From the NCBI GenBank assembly GCA_008828725.1, contig MEHQ01003819.1, positions 214,946 through 278,945 of the forward strand: DNA of 64,000 bases, in the 5' to 3' direction. This DNA comes from Saccharina japonica (Eukaryota; Sar; Phaeophyceae; Laminariales; Laminariaceae). Shown in pieces: positions 13,822-25,900 of this stretch. Position numbers and translations under genes: made by a program. The notes beneath the pieces were generated by a model, which saw only the letters and a list, made by a program, of their open reading frames with translations, was not told the origin of the DNA and did no database searches. Each line of letters opens with the position of its first letter. Positions within the stretch are counted from its first letter, which is position 1.

Positions 13822-14155
13822 CCCATCGCCCCGGTAGAGTAGTGGTCAGCTTCAAAGACTACTATCATTGGTACCTAAGATCGAATCCCACCGTGGTGAG
13901 AGATTTTGTCTTAATTTGGAAAAAGAATAAGGAACCAATTGCTGAGAGCGCCTTCGTGGCGTGGGTAGGCGGAATCCGACGCAAGTCGACGAGGGACGAA
14001 AGTGCTGAAATCTTCTCGCCAAAACAAATCAAGGCAAGAACCGTAATGGGGGAGGAGGGAGAGGAGCCTACTTCGTGACCCCGTGTCTGCGTTACGACCA
14101 GGAAGGAGAAAGAAAGGAAGGGCGAAGATAATAAATGGGACGGAAAAAAAAAATA
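13822..14155 (+). mobile_element. tRNA-derived SINE, full length
   Basis: Starts CGCCCCGGTAGAGTAGTGGT with an A-box-like TAGTGGTCAG and a B box GATCGAATC. The body GCTGAGAGCGCCTTCGTGGC and tail GGGCGAAGATAATAAATGG plus A run match the minus-strand copy near 62.7-63.05 kb. Confidence 0.75.
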
Positions 14156-15776
14156 TATATATATATACATATTTCGTATGGCAACATTGGCACTGATTGG
14201 TATGTTGCGTTGTTGTTTTAGGTTCGAATGTCTTCCGACGAGTTCCCCAAAACATCGCCTCCTGCTTTACTTATGTTCTCCCCATGTTGAGAATTTAATA
14301 AATTTGATAAAAGTATATACCTGGTCATATATATTCATACGTATATAGTACATGTTTTGTGCGAGCGAGCCAACGACGCACATCATTCGTATATACGTGC
14401 ATGAATGCGCATTTGGGTTTGTGTTTATTCTATACCTAAGGCATTGTTTGGGGTGTTGTTTACATGCATACCGGTACATCATTATGTTGTGTGCTTTTGG
14501 CGAAGCACGTTAATCCACACTACTGCTGTACGTATCGTAGCTCAAGGTGCCCGTTAATTAACTCCGTACACCGCACCACATTAACAAACTAAGCAGTGCC
14601 TTGCAATAATAGTAAGGATTCATTAATCAAACAGTGTTGGATCGTAAGTATTTGTGAATGTGCCCAACGGGGGGCCGGGCGTCGCAGTATCATACAAACT
14701 TATCTACACCTAAAATAGGCACCAGGGTAGAGCTCAATAGACTGGTAATATTTGCCATTCATAGCGATCATTATATCTGTCCTTGATTTGCACGCGTTTG
14801 TAAATCGATCAAAGCCATTGCCAGTACAATGTTGCACGTAGTACAGCAGTGTTGGTTTGCAAGAGGTTGATACTGTTTCATAGTTCTGTCGTACAACACA
14901 ATTTTCAATTACTCGCACATTGTGTTGGTGGAAATTCGTGGCAGTATTCTCCCACCAAACTTCACACCTACCCAAAGGTTACGTTCTCCACGCAGGCACC
15001 AGCGCTTGTACAGTTAACCTCTGGGGCGCGGGGAATGTTGCTGTTCACGACCCCGATGAAACCGAAACGGCTATAATATGGCTTACGACGGGGTTGTGGG
15101 TACCACGTGGGTTCCTGCCATTGGACCGGTATCCGAGGCAAACCTAAAACCCCGCAACCATACCCTGCTTAACGAGCACAGCCTGTTGCAAGGCAGCAGA
15201 CAGAAAAATGGCCGACATCTGAGCGCTCACGGATTATACATGAACTTCTCATGATGTCAGCGTACACTCGACAGAGAGTTGGGCATAAACACCCCAACAC
15301 GTGCTGCGATGGATATCGCACAGGTTGGACCAAATAAACTTCTCTGAGTGACAGGGGCTCAACTGTGAAGAGCTACCCGATATACGATTCGTATCCGATG
15401 TGTATTGCATGTTGTTATTTGCAAGCGCCCATTTAATCCCGCGTCGGGTTTAGCTTACAAAATTTCTTGATCCCTTAAAAACTGGCCCCACTTATAATTG
15501 GGGACAAACCACTTTGAAATAGCCATGGGATGTTTTTTCAGTTCTGAATGGGTGAAAGTCGGTTTTCGGGGGGGGGGGGNGGGGGGGGTATAGCCCTAAT
15601 ACTATAATCTAGTGTTGAGTCTCATTAAAAAAACCAAAATGCCCCTACGGTAGCACGTTTCCCCTCGGCACACCGAAAGGCGGCGTACATCTGGACCGGA
15701 CACGAAAGCGCCACCGCTGTTACGTGGTCGAGAGGCATGGCCTCGCTCGGAGGCATAGCTGCCGTTCCTTCATAAC
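14156..15776. other. No gene recognised; poly-G with an N
   Basis: Only short frames. A G run of more than 20 bases contains the N at 15580. The 24 bases at 15529-15552 also occur at 63649-63672, implying a dispersed repeat end. Confidence 0.5.
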
Positions 15777-16034
15777 CACGCATGCCACGGTAGAGGTGGA
15801 CCATTTTTTGTCGGGGCACCTCACCTGAGGAGCGCTCCCATATCCCACCCGAGAAACGTTCCAGGAGGAAAGTAACAGGGCTACAGTACCCGATCAACAA
15901 TCCCATGTCCAAAAGTATATTGCGACAAATGTCGCAAAACAACAGAATCAAAGCCCGACGATCTCGGCTTGAGGAGCCCGACAATTCAGAAACGTTTTCA
16001 GCGAAATATGCCACCTCTATGGTAAGGACGCGTC
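15777..16034 (+). mobile_element. Family A miniature element
   Basis: Diverged full-length copy: CGCATGCCACGGTAGAGGTG at the left, TATGGTAAGGACGCGTC at the right, with GGCTTGAGGAGCCCGAC inside. A 181-codon minus-strand frame over it is a chance frame. Confidence 0.7.
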
Positions 16035-16309
16035 TAAACGTCAAGACAGAAACGCGCCGTGGCGTGCAACGTGTGCCCCCTGGGAGCTCCACAGCGGCGA
16101 GGGCGAACGAAGGCCCTGCGGCCGGAAAATGAATTGTGGTCGGTGTTGAAGTAAAGCCAGTTTCGAGCACGTGTACATATACAGTTTATTTCTAACACGA
16201 AATCACTACTTCCGTACCACCCGTGTATCATCACGCGCAGTTTGCGAGTCATGTGCGCAGGCAGTGCAAGTCATAGGTGCCGTCGGAGTTGTACACACGC
16301 ACCACCTCT

Positions 16310-16558
16310 GACGCGGGCTACGGTAGAGGTAGCACCTTTTGGCTGGATCGTTTTCTGAACGATCGGGCTCCTTAACCCAAATTCGTCGTTTTTTCATTTT
16401 TGTGACGAATAATGTTTCAGAGTACACTTCGGTCATGAAATTTCTCACCCGGCAGCACTTTTAGTTTCCTCCAAAAGTATTTTTTTCGGTGACGTATGCC
16501 ACTCCTTAAGTGAGGAGCTCAGAAAAAAACATGGTGCACCTCTATCGTAGCATGCGTC
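16310..16558 (-). mobile_element. Family A miniature element upstream of gene 1
   Basis: Complete copy with inverted ends and a perfect 4-bp target duplication CTCT on both sides. It ends 167 bp before the gene 1 start codon, so it lies in the promoter or 5' UTR. Confidence 0.9.
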
Positions 16559-16725
16559 CTCTGTGTGTCTTGATTGACCGGTTGATCTGACGAACAAAGA
16601 TGCGACCGATAATAATCGGGCAAAGCGCGGTCCTTTCCCCGTAAAATCGGTATATCGCGCAGGTCATCGACGTCGGCGAAGGAGCGGAAGAACGGAATCT
16701 ACGAAAGTTCGATCACATCCTGATC

Positions 16726-16927
16726 ATGAGGTTTCAACGCTACCGCTCCGTCGGCCTCGCGGCCTTGAGCTCCGCACTGGTGCTTCTCTCGGCCAACGTC
16801 AGCGCCACGAGTAGCACCTATCCGGTCATTGAGGACGATTCTCCCTTACCAGAGCCAGTCGTATCATGCCTTGAGGATTACTTGGCCGACGGCGACTGCG
16901 ACCCAAGGAACAACAGGGAGGAATGCG
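16726..16927 (+). CDS. Gene 1 exon 1: signal peptide and first half of LNR 1
   Basis: Encodes the 27-residue signal peptide, a short acidic/Pro linker and the first LNR half (SCLEDYLADGDCDPRNNREECG). It ends after the first base of the Gly codon, followed by donor GTGCGT, leaving phase 1. Confidence 0.85.
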
Positions 16928-19900
16928 GTGCGTGGCTGTTTGACTATATCCATGCTTGTAACTCCTTGTCCGTACTGCTGATGGCCAGTTCTCGCTGAGT
17001 GTATTCCGGTGATAGGTGGTTTGGCTCGAAATATATTTGTTCTTGGGAAGAAGCCCTATGTGAAATTGGTATAACCTGGTAGGTGTAGAGGGTGGCAGGC
17101 TCCCTTCCCATCGTTATGAAGCGTCCTTCGCGTCTTTCCCCTCCCCCTCCGCCTGGGACATACCCGCATTACTGCCACTCAATATTTATCGACGTGACAC
17201 CAGCTTGACAGTTTAGCGAACATACCTCGTCTACGAGTAGCAGTTGTCGAGACATTCCCTAGCCAGAGATCATTCCCGTTCAACCGTTTTGTGCCAGGCG
17301 CGACGACCCCGTTCTCTCTCAAGTCGCTACACGAAGTATACACCTAGCCGTTTATTCCGCCGATGACGGATGATATCATCGATCCGCGCTTAAATTGCGT
17401 CAGGTTACGACGGGGGCGATTGCTGCGAGTGCACCTGCGTCACAACCGCGAACTACACCTGCGGTAGCGACCACCACGGCGGTTACGCTTGCCTCGACCC
17501 CAGCGCCCCGTGCGTCGATGACGACGACATCACCATCCTCCCCGATTACGACTACACCTCTCCCACGTCATCGACAACTAGCACGTGCTTTGAACTTGTA
17601 TTGGCTGACGGCGACTGCGACCCGATCAACAACAACGAGGACTGCGGTGGGTAGCCTACTGGTTAGGACACGTTGCTTACTACGTGCCTTACTTACCGGA
17701 TGAGTATGCTCGTGCAGTTTAGGCGATCGTTCCCTAGCGGTGTTGTCTTTGTAGATATCGTATCGGAGCTCGATACTCTCGGTCGGGTTTGATGAACACT
17801 ACATCCAGCTCCCGCATTACTTAACCTTGGCAGGCATATTCCCAAAAGAAGAAACCGTCGTTTATTTAAAACTGACGCATGCTACGGTAGAGGTGCACCT
17901 GCATACAGGACATTTTCTGACCTCGAGGCTCCTTATTTGAGGAGCTCTATCCCTTCATACCTGCCGTAGTCAAAACATTGATTTTGGAGGAAGCTAAAAG
18001 CGCTACCCGGCGAAAACTCCCATGGCCGAACTACACAACGAATCATATTTCAGTTGACACGTGCTACGATAGACATGGCAATTTTTGGCTGAATTTGTGT
18101 TATGAATGGTCGAGCTCCTTAACCCACACTCGTAGACATTGTGTTGCAATATTATTCAATGTATACGTAGGCCATGGTACTGTTAATCGGGTAGCATTTT
18201 TGTTCGCCTCCGTAACCAGTTTTTGACTTGCTATTAGTATAGAGTTCCTCGAGTGACCACCCTCAGAAAATGTCCTGTATGCAGGTGCACCTTTACCGTA
18301 GCACGAGTGAGCTCGAGAATGAGCGTCCGCGACGATTGTTTGGGTTCAGGAGCCCCCGCCGTTCAGAAAACGTTTTAGCCAAAAAACGGTATACCTATAC
18401 CTGTATCGTATATACTTGTAGCACACGCGTCACCTAAACCATCGATCTACCGATATTTTCAACCAGGGACACACACGGACATGAAACCGTTGCGACGTGT
18501 GCTACGATAGAGGTATACCTTATTTTGGCTGATTTTTTTTTTCTTTTGAATGATCGGGCTCCTTAACCGAAAATCGTCCGTTTTTTCGTTATTTTCGTTG
18601 AATTATTTTGTTGCTGTTGTTGTTTACTCAAGCCATGCGATTGCTCATCGGGTGTAGCACTTTTTAAGCTCCTCAAAAATCAGTTTTCTGGTAGGTGTAG
18701 AGCGCCTTAAGTGAACCCTCTCAGAAACAAAACGGTGCATCTCTAACGTAGCAGGCGTCATGCCTGCTGTTGATCCCTAAGGCTCCCTCCTGTCCTTGAC
18801 GACTCACGGGGTGCTACGATGGGGGCAGCACGTTTTTGGGTGAAAGGCTGTGTAAATGATCGGGCTCACCTTAACCAAAACTCGCCGATCTTTCTTATCC
18901 TTGCGTTAAAAAACATTTTTTTTTAATCATTTTACACTTCGTCCTTGGGGTTGTTCGTCGCGTACGTAGCACTTTGTTTTTCCCCCTCCAACTAAGAGGT
19001 ATACTATAGAGCTTGACAAGTGACCACCACCATGAACAAACATGGTGTACCTTTACCGTAACATGGACGCGTGCTACGTACGACAAAGGTATACCTTTTT
19101 TTGACTGTAACGTTTTCTGAACGATCGAGCTCCTTAGGGCCCGTTTTAACGAAGAAGAAAAAAAAAATCAATTTGGAAAAAAAAAAAAATCAAAATCCGC
19201 ATTTTCATTGGTCAACACACGCACCAGCACTAAAGATTAGGATCTTGGGGCATAATATTTGGTGCTGGTGCGTGTGTCGACCAATGAAAAGCGTAGATCT
19301 TAATCTTTGGTGCTGGTGCGTGTGTTGACCAATGAAAAGGGAATTTGAATTTGATTTTTTCCAAATTGAATTTATTTTATACTCGTTAATTCGGGCCCTT
19401 AGCAGCCCAAACTCGGCGGACTTTCAGTCTACAGTAGTGTTGCAATATGTTTAACAATAGACTCAGGCCATGGGATTCTTCATCGGGTATCATTTTTTCA
19501 TTTTCTCCAAAAGAGTTTTTCGGGTGAGGTACGGAGCTGCTCAGGTGATGAGCTCAGAACAAAAAAACATGAAGCACACCTCTACCGTAGCACGCGTCCA
19601 TGCGTCGGCTTGAAACCATGAATTCCGCCGCACCAACTACAACACCAGTGTCACCGACACCGATAGCATCTAAGGTGGCGTTTTTATTAACCGTACCAGG
19701 TTACGACGGCGGCGACTGCTGCGAATGCACTTGCGTGGACACCCCGCACTACCGCTGCGGGAGCGACCACCACGGCGGATACGCGTGCCTCGACCCCAGC
19801 GCTCCGTGCGTTGATGACGACGACGTCACCACTCTCCCTGAGTTCGAGTACACTTCGTACTCGGGAAGGCCGTCCAGCTTGTGCTTCGTGTCCGGGATAT

Positions 19901-22900
19901 CGGACGGCGACTGCGACCCCAGTAATAACAACGCGGACTGCGGTACGTAACATGTCCGTCCTTAACGTTTTGTGTACTTTTGTGGGTGACTAGTGCTACG
20001 GTAGAGGTAGCACGTTTTGGCTGGATTATTTTCTGAACAATCGGGCTCCTTAACCCAAATTCGTCGTTTTTTCATTTTTGTGACGATTAATGTTTGAGAA
20101 TATACTTCGGTCATGAGATTATCGCATCCGGCAGCACTTTTATTTTCCTCCAAAATTATTTTTTTCGGTGAGGTATGACGCTCCTCAAGCGAGGATCTCA
20201 GAGAAAACATGGTGCACCTCTATCGTAGCATGTGTCGGGTGTGGTTTTGTGTTTCCGTTCTTCCCACTGCTGAGTGGGTGTTGCGACTATAGGTAAGAAC
20301 TCGGAGGTAGGATCCCCCCTTGCCCCTCGTGACAACATGAATCTACGGTAATATCGTTTTACATCCACGCGAAGGTTGACGCACTACGGTAGGGTTTTAT
20401 TGCGTATATACAGTATGTTTTAATTGCCTATACACAGTACGTTTTATTGCGTGAACACACACTGCAGCAGGTGTTATTGCGTTTTCACACTTCGCACCAG
20501 CGTAACGACGAGTGCTACGATGATCGTGGTCCCAGTGACACTTTTCGGCTGGAACATTTTCTCAATGACCTATTAAAGCCTCCTTCACCCATAATCGTCG
20601 GAACCTAATTATTGTCTTGCGGAATGTTTCACTTTACACGTAGGCCGTGGGATGGTTATAAATTAGCACTTTTGTTCTCCTCAAGTGAGGCATAGAGCTC
20701 CTCAAGTGATAAGTGACCACCCTTAGAAGGCAAAAACATGGTACACCTCTACCGTAGCGTGCGTCTAACACGAGCTGGCACGGTGTTTAAGTTGACGAGG
20801 CCTTGCACTGTATGGGGAGGAATTGTAATCTACGCATGATGTGCGAGTGCCCCGCCTACACAAACTATGACAAACTTCGCTGTCGAGATCAAGGCACAAT
20901 ATGGATCACAGCCAGAGCCGCGCGGTGTACCTTTGAGATTGACAGGTCCTTAATTCTCAAATGAGTAGCTACCCTATTCAGGAGCAAGCTCGTTTTTGTC
21001 CTATCACAGTCTTCGCTTTAACGAGATTTTGCATCCATTGAGCGAACTGCTTTCCTCTATCTGGCCAATTGGGTGACGTTGATATCTCCTCATGATGGGA
21101 GAGAGCAATACACTTCGGCGATACTTTTTGCTGTCGAGTAATCCTCCTAATCTGAACCAAACTTGACCGTTTCGACAAGAGACGCATGCTGCAATAGAGG
21201 TGCACCTGCATACAGGACATTTTCGGAGCTCCTCGCTTGAAGAGCTCCATACCTCTATACCTGCAGTAGTCAGCGGAAAATCGATTTTGGAGGAAAACAA
21301 AAGTCCTACCGGATTGTACAATCCCACGACCGAAGTACACTATACAGCATGTTGCAACAAAAGAATGAATGTACGACGATTTCGGGGTAAGCCCGATCGT
21401 TCAGAAAACGTTTAAGCCAGAACGCGCTCTACCTCCATCGTAGCACGCCTCAAGAGCTAACATGACGGATGTAATTGTGATCAGGTTACGACGGCGGCGA
21501 TTGCTGCGAGTGCACCTGCGTCAGCACCGTGGACTACTCCTGCGGCGACGACTTCCACGGCGGGTACGCGTGCGTCGACCCGAGCGCGGCGTGCGTGGAT
21601 GACGATGACATCACCTCCGTCCCGGAATACCGGTACAACCCTTACTCGGAGAGGACAAGCAGCGCATGCTTCGACGCGGTCATGGCCGACGGCGACTGCG
21701 ACCCGAACAACAACAACGCGGAATGCGGTACGTCACGCCTGGTCACCACATATAAATCGTGTATCAAGGGTGTACGTTCATGTCTGGAATTTGATTTACA
21801 TCGCCTCTGAGTGTGTCATACACAGATATTGCGTGGGTGTACGGTGCTCCTAACTCCTGCGTGAATACCTGGTTTCTCGTGTTCCCTACCCACACAACGG
21901 GAATCGGAGCCAACCTACCTACTCTTTTTTACAGCTCGCGTCGACGAAATTTCCCGCTCGACAACTTGATGCATCATGATAAGCGACACTAGTACGAGCC
22001 GAACACGATCCATGAGTGATGTAAGCCATGCCCAGCTTGGTTAACGCAGGGCACAACGCCAACCTTTCCAGCTAGATGCATTTGCAGCTGCCATGACTTC
22101 TGTACGAGCTAAAATGTTAAAATGCAACCCTAATATTCGTTAAATATAGGGGGGTAACTGAGCTTGACAGGTTCAGACGCACGGGGACCCTCAATGGAGT
22201 AACAGCCGAATTCAGGAGAAATTCCGTTTGTGTTTTATCACAGTCTTGTTCGTTTTCACGAGATTTTGAATCGATCGAGCCAACTGATTTCCTCTATACG
22301 TGGGTCTCTGGGTGACGTTTATACCTCCTCACGATAGAGAGAGAGTAATACATTTCGGCGACCTTTTGCTACAGAATGACTCCCCCCATATGAACGAGAC
22401 TCGATCGTTTCGACAAGAACTAGACCTGAAGGATTTCGAATGCAACCAGGTTACGACGGTGGCGATTGCTGCGAATGCACGTGCGTCAGCACCGAGGACT
22501 ACAGCTGTGGCGATGACCACCACGGAGGGTACGCCTGCCTCGACCCGAGCGCCCCCTGCGTCGACGACGACGACGTCACCATCCTTCCAGAGTTCAACTA
22601 CTATGGGTCGTACGGAGGAAGTTCGAGCAACACATGCTATACCTTCGCCCTCGCGGACGGAGACTGCGACCCGACCAACAATAACGAGGAATGCGGTGCG
22701 TTATAACTAGGCTGCCGGATATAGCTGACGGTTTTTGTGTTCGATGTGAAGCGTGTTACAATAGAGGTAGCATTTTTTTTGTTTTTGTTTTTGTGTGAAT
22801 GACGGGGAACGCGTGCTACGGTAGAGGTATCACGTTTTGGCTGAATCGTTTTCTGAACGGTCGGGCTCCATAAACCCAAATTCGTCCGACTTTCATTTTC

Positions 22901-25900
22901 GTGACGAATAATGTTTCAAGTATACTTCGGTCATGAGATTTATCACCCGGCAGCACGTTTATTTTCCTCCAAAATCTTTTTTGTTTTGGGGTGGGGTATG
23001 ACGCTCCTTAAGTGAGGAGCTCAGAAAAAAACATGGTGCAGAGCAATCCCACGGTAGGGGTACCACTTTTAGGCTCAATATGTTCTGGACGGCTGTGCTC
23101 CTCACGTGAGTAACCACCGGATACTATTATTATACTACTGGTTATATTCGTTTTTAGACTACCGCATTGGGTCGTTTGGTCGGATTGCCCGAGCGAATGT
23201 TTCCGAAGTCATGTCTGGGGTGAGATATTGAGCTCCTCATGCGAGGAGCTCAGAAATTTCTCCTGCACCCCTACCATGGGATGACTCTGCACCTCTATCG
23301 TAGCATGCGTCGGGGGCGCCTTAACCCAAATTCGTCGGCCATTTCGTTTTTGTGTTGCCATATTGTTCATTTTATACTAAGGGCATGGGATTGTTCATCC
23401 GTTTTTCCGGTTTCGTTTCCCTCCAAAATCAGTTTTTTTCTGGGTGAGGTGTAGAGCTTTTCAAGTGACCACTCTTCTAAGGCAAAAAACATCGTGAACC
23501 TCTGCCCGTAGTATGAGTCGTCATGCTTTCGCGTTTGTTTCGCTTCATCCTGTTTGTTTGTTTTACGAAGAACAATGGGCGTCTAAAGGTGGAAATTATC
23601 CCTGCCCCTCCGCCGTAGGTTCACAGTTTAAACGTTCCCACTTCCCTTGTGCTTGAAAGGGGGAGCAAGGTTTGGACTGACGAATCTACAGTAGCACATC
23701 GTACAAGCTTGCATCTGCTTCCGGCGTCGAGTACGCAGCGTCTAGGTCGGGCGAGAAACAAACTCACCGGCCACCGTATAACAGAGCCAAAACCTGCCCC
23801 AAAGAATGGCACCACGATAACCGTTACCGGCTAAATGTATATATTCCCGCCATATATGGCAGCCTCGAACACCCGAGGGGATCCACTCCACCGGTTGTCT
23901 ACGTACGGACTACTGTAGTACATGAAAAAACATATTCCAACTCTTTCCAAAGCATTCGACGGTGGGGATGCACCTTCAGCTTTCGGAGACTCGCCATTCG
24001 AATAAACTCTGTTTGAGGCATCCCACGGTAGGGGCGCAGCTAATTTTTCTGAGCTCCTCACGTGAGGAGCTCAATATCTCACCCGAAACATGACTTCGGA
24101 AGCATTCGTTCGCGCAACCCGATCTAACCTTCCAACGCGGTAGTCCAAAAACAAATATATACCAGTAAAATATTAATAGTATCCGGTGGTGACTCACGTA
24201 AGGAGCACAACCGGTCATAAACTATTGAGCCTAAAAGTGGCACCCCTACCGTGGGATTGCACTGGTATCTCACCCGAAAGCTGGCTTTAAGAACAACTGC
24301 ACCCTCAACCCGATGAGCCAGCTAATACTACTATGTCTGTAACGAACATGATATAAAAGAACCAAACAACACCGGGATAGTTCCCTTCCCCCGTATCATG
24401 TCTGCGTTTATCATCGGGGTGGAGGACTCGATTTATTTGCCTGACCGGTGTGAACCCGGCACAGAGCACCCCAGTATTATAGGGGCACCAAGATAGAATC
24501 AGGGGGCGTATACCCCCGATTGGTGATGTTGACCTTTCCAGTTTCATTATCTACCTTCACATAGCGTGTAGAGGGGAGCGGAGGGCTCCAGACTATCTGT
24601 TTTTGACTGACTTTGATCGCTTTGCGGACTCTTCGGGCTCCACTTTTATTTCAGTATACCTTTTTGGGTAAGTTAGCCTGTGACCACGGGTATCGGCCGC
24701 GTAAAGTGTTGGATTAGCGCGGACAGATGGAGGTACTGGATAGAGAGACCGGCACGGTTTTTAGTGTTAAGACAACAACAACTACGTCGAGAAGCTCCAT
24801 ACGCCAGTAAATTGTTTCCGCCAGCACGTGCTATACCCCTACAGCAGTGCAGCGCGTCAACACCGTAACGCGTATATAGCCGGTACATATACCTCAACAT
24901 TGTCGACGACTATATACGACGCAAACAAATCAATTTTCTTTCTCGTTGTATTGCTGGCTTGGGGTCCATCTACCGTGCTGGGCGTGTGCAACGATGCTGC
25001 TCGTCCCGAACTCCTATTTAGCCCATGAGCGTTAACATACCTCAGGCGTGGGTAACTCGTTATCCCCACGAATACACCAGAATACATAGTAACGACAACC
25101 ATTGTCTTGCGAATTAAGCTAAATGCATAAAAACAAACTGCTATCGTTATCAGGTTACGACGGAGGAGACTGCTGCCAATGCACCTGCGTCAGCACCGAG
25201 ACCTACACCTGCGGCGACGAGCTGCACGGCGGGTACGCGTGCCTCGACCCCAGCGCCTCTTGCGTCGACGACGACGACGTCACAACCCTCCCGGAGTTCG
25301 AGTACGTTACCTACACGGGACAGTCGTCTAGCATTTGCTTTGACTCTGTCATTGCGGACGGCGACTGCGACCCTGCCAACAACAACGCGGCATGTGGTAA
25401 GACTAACTTGTTGCCTGATAGAACGAGATATACGGTGAGATTCTTCTGATATCGTGGATTATACGCACGCATATATATTCGGGAGAAAATAAATTTCGCC
25501 GGGGTTGTAAATTTAATCCGGACTTGTCGGGCATTGATGAATACAGTAGTGTCGGGCGTTGATGAATAGTTTCGGGCAACGTTGGACCATTCTTGAGTCT
25601 TGAGTCGGACTTAGTTCCCAAGGGTGTTGTTTACAAATACCTCCCGGACCCAAGACACCTGCCGCCCCCATTGACCCAGGAAGGAACCGATCTCGCAGAT
25701 TTCTCCAACCGTGGTGTCGCAGCTAGCCCTCCTGTGAAGTACGATGTGTGAATATACATGGAGAGAGTTGAACAACAAGCGTCAATATGTGGTTTGGGTA
25801 ACCGATCTCACACCTTTTTACAGTTCCCATCCTGTACCAATAGGGCTATGCCTTACACTGAGAATACCAGCAATAATACGTGCCATTTAAACACACCACT

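Noticed and set aside
15625..16170. 181-codon minus-strand open frame
   Set aside because: Overlaps a family A element for half its length and shows no domain.
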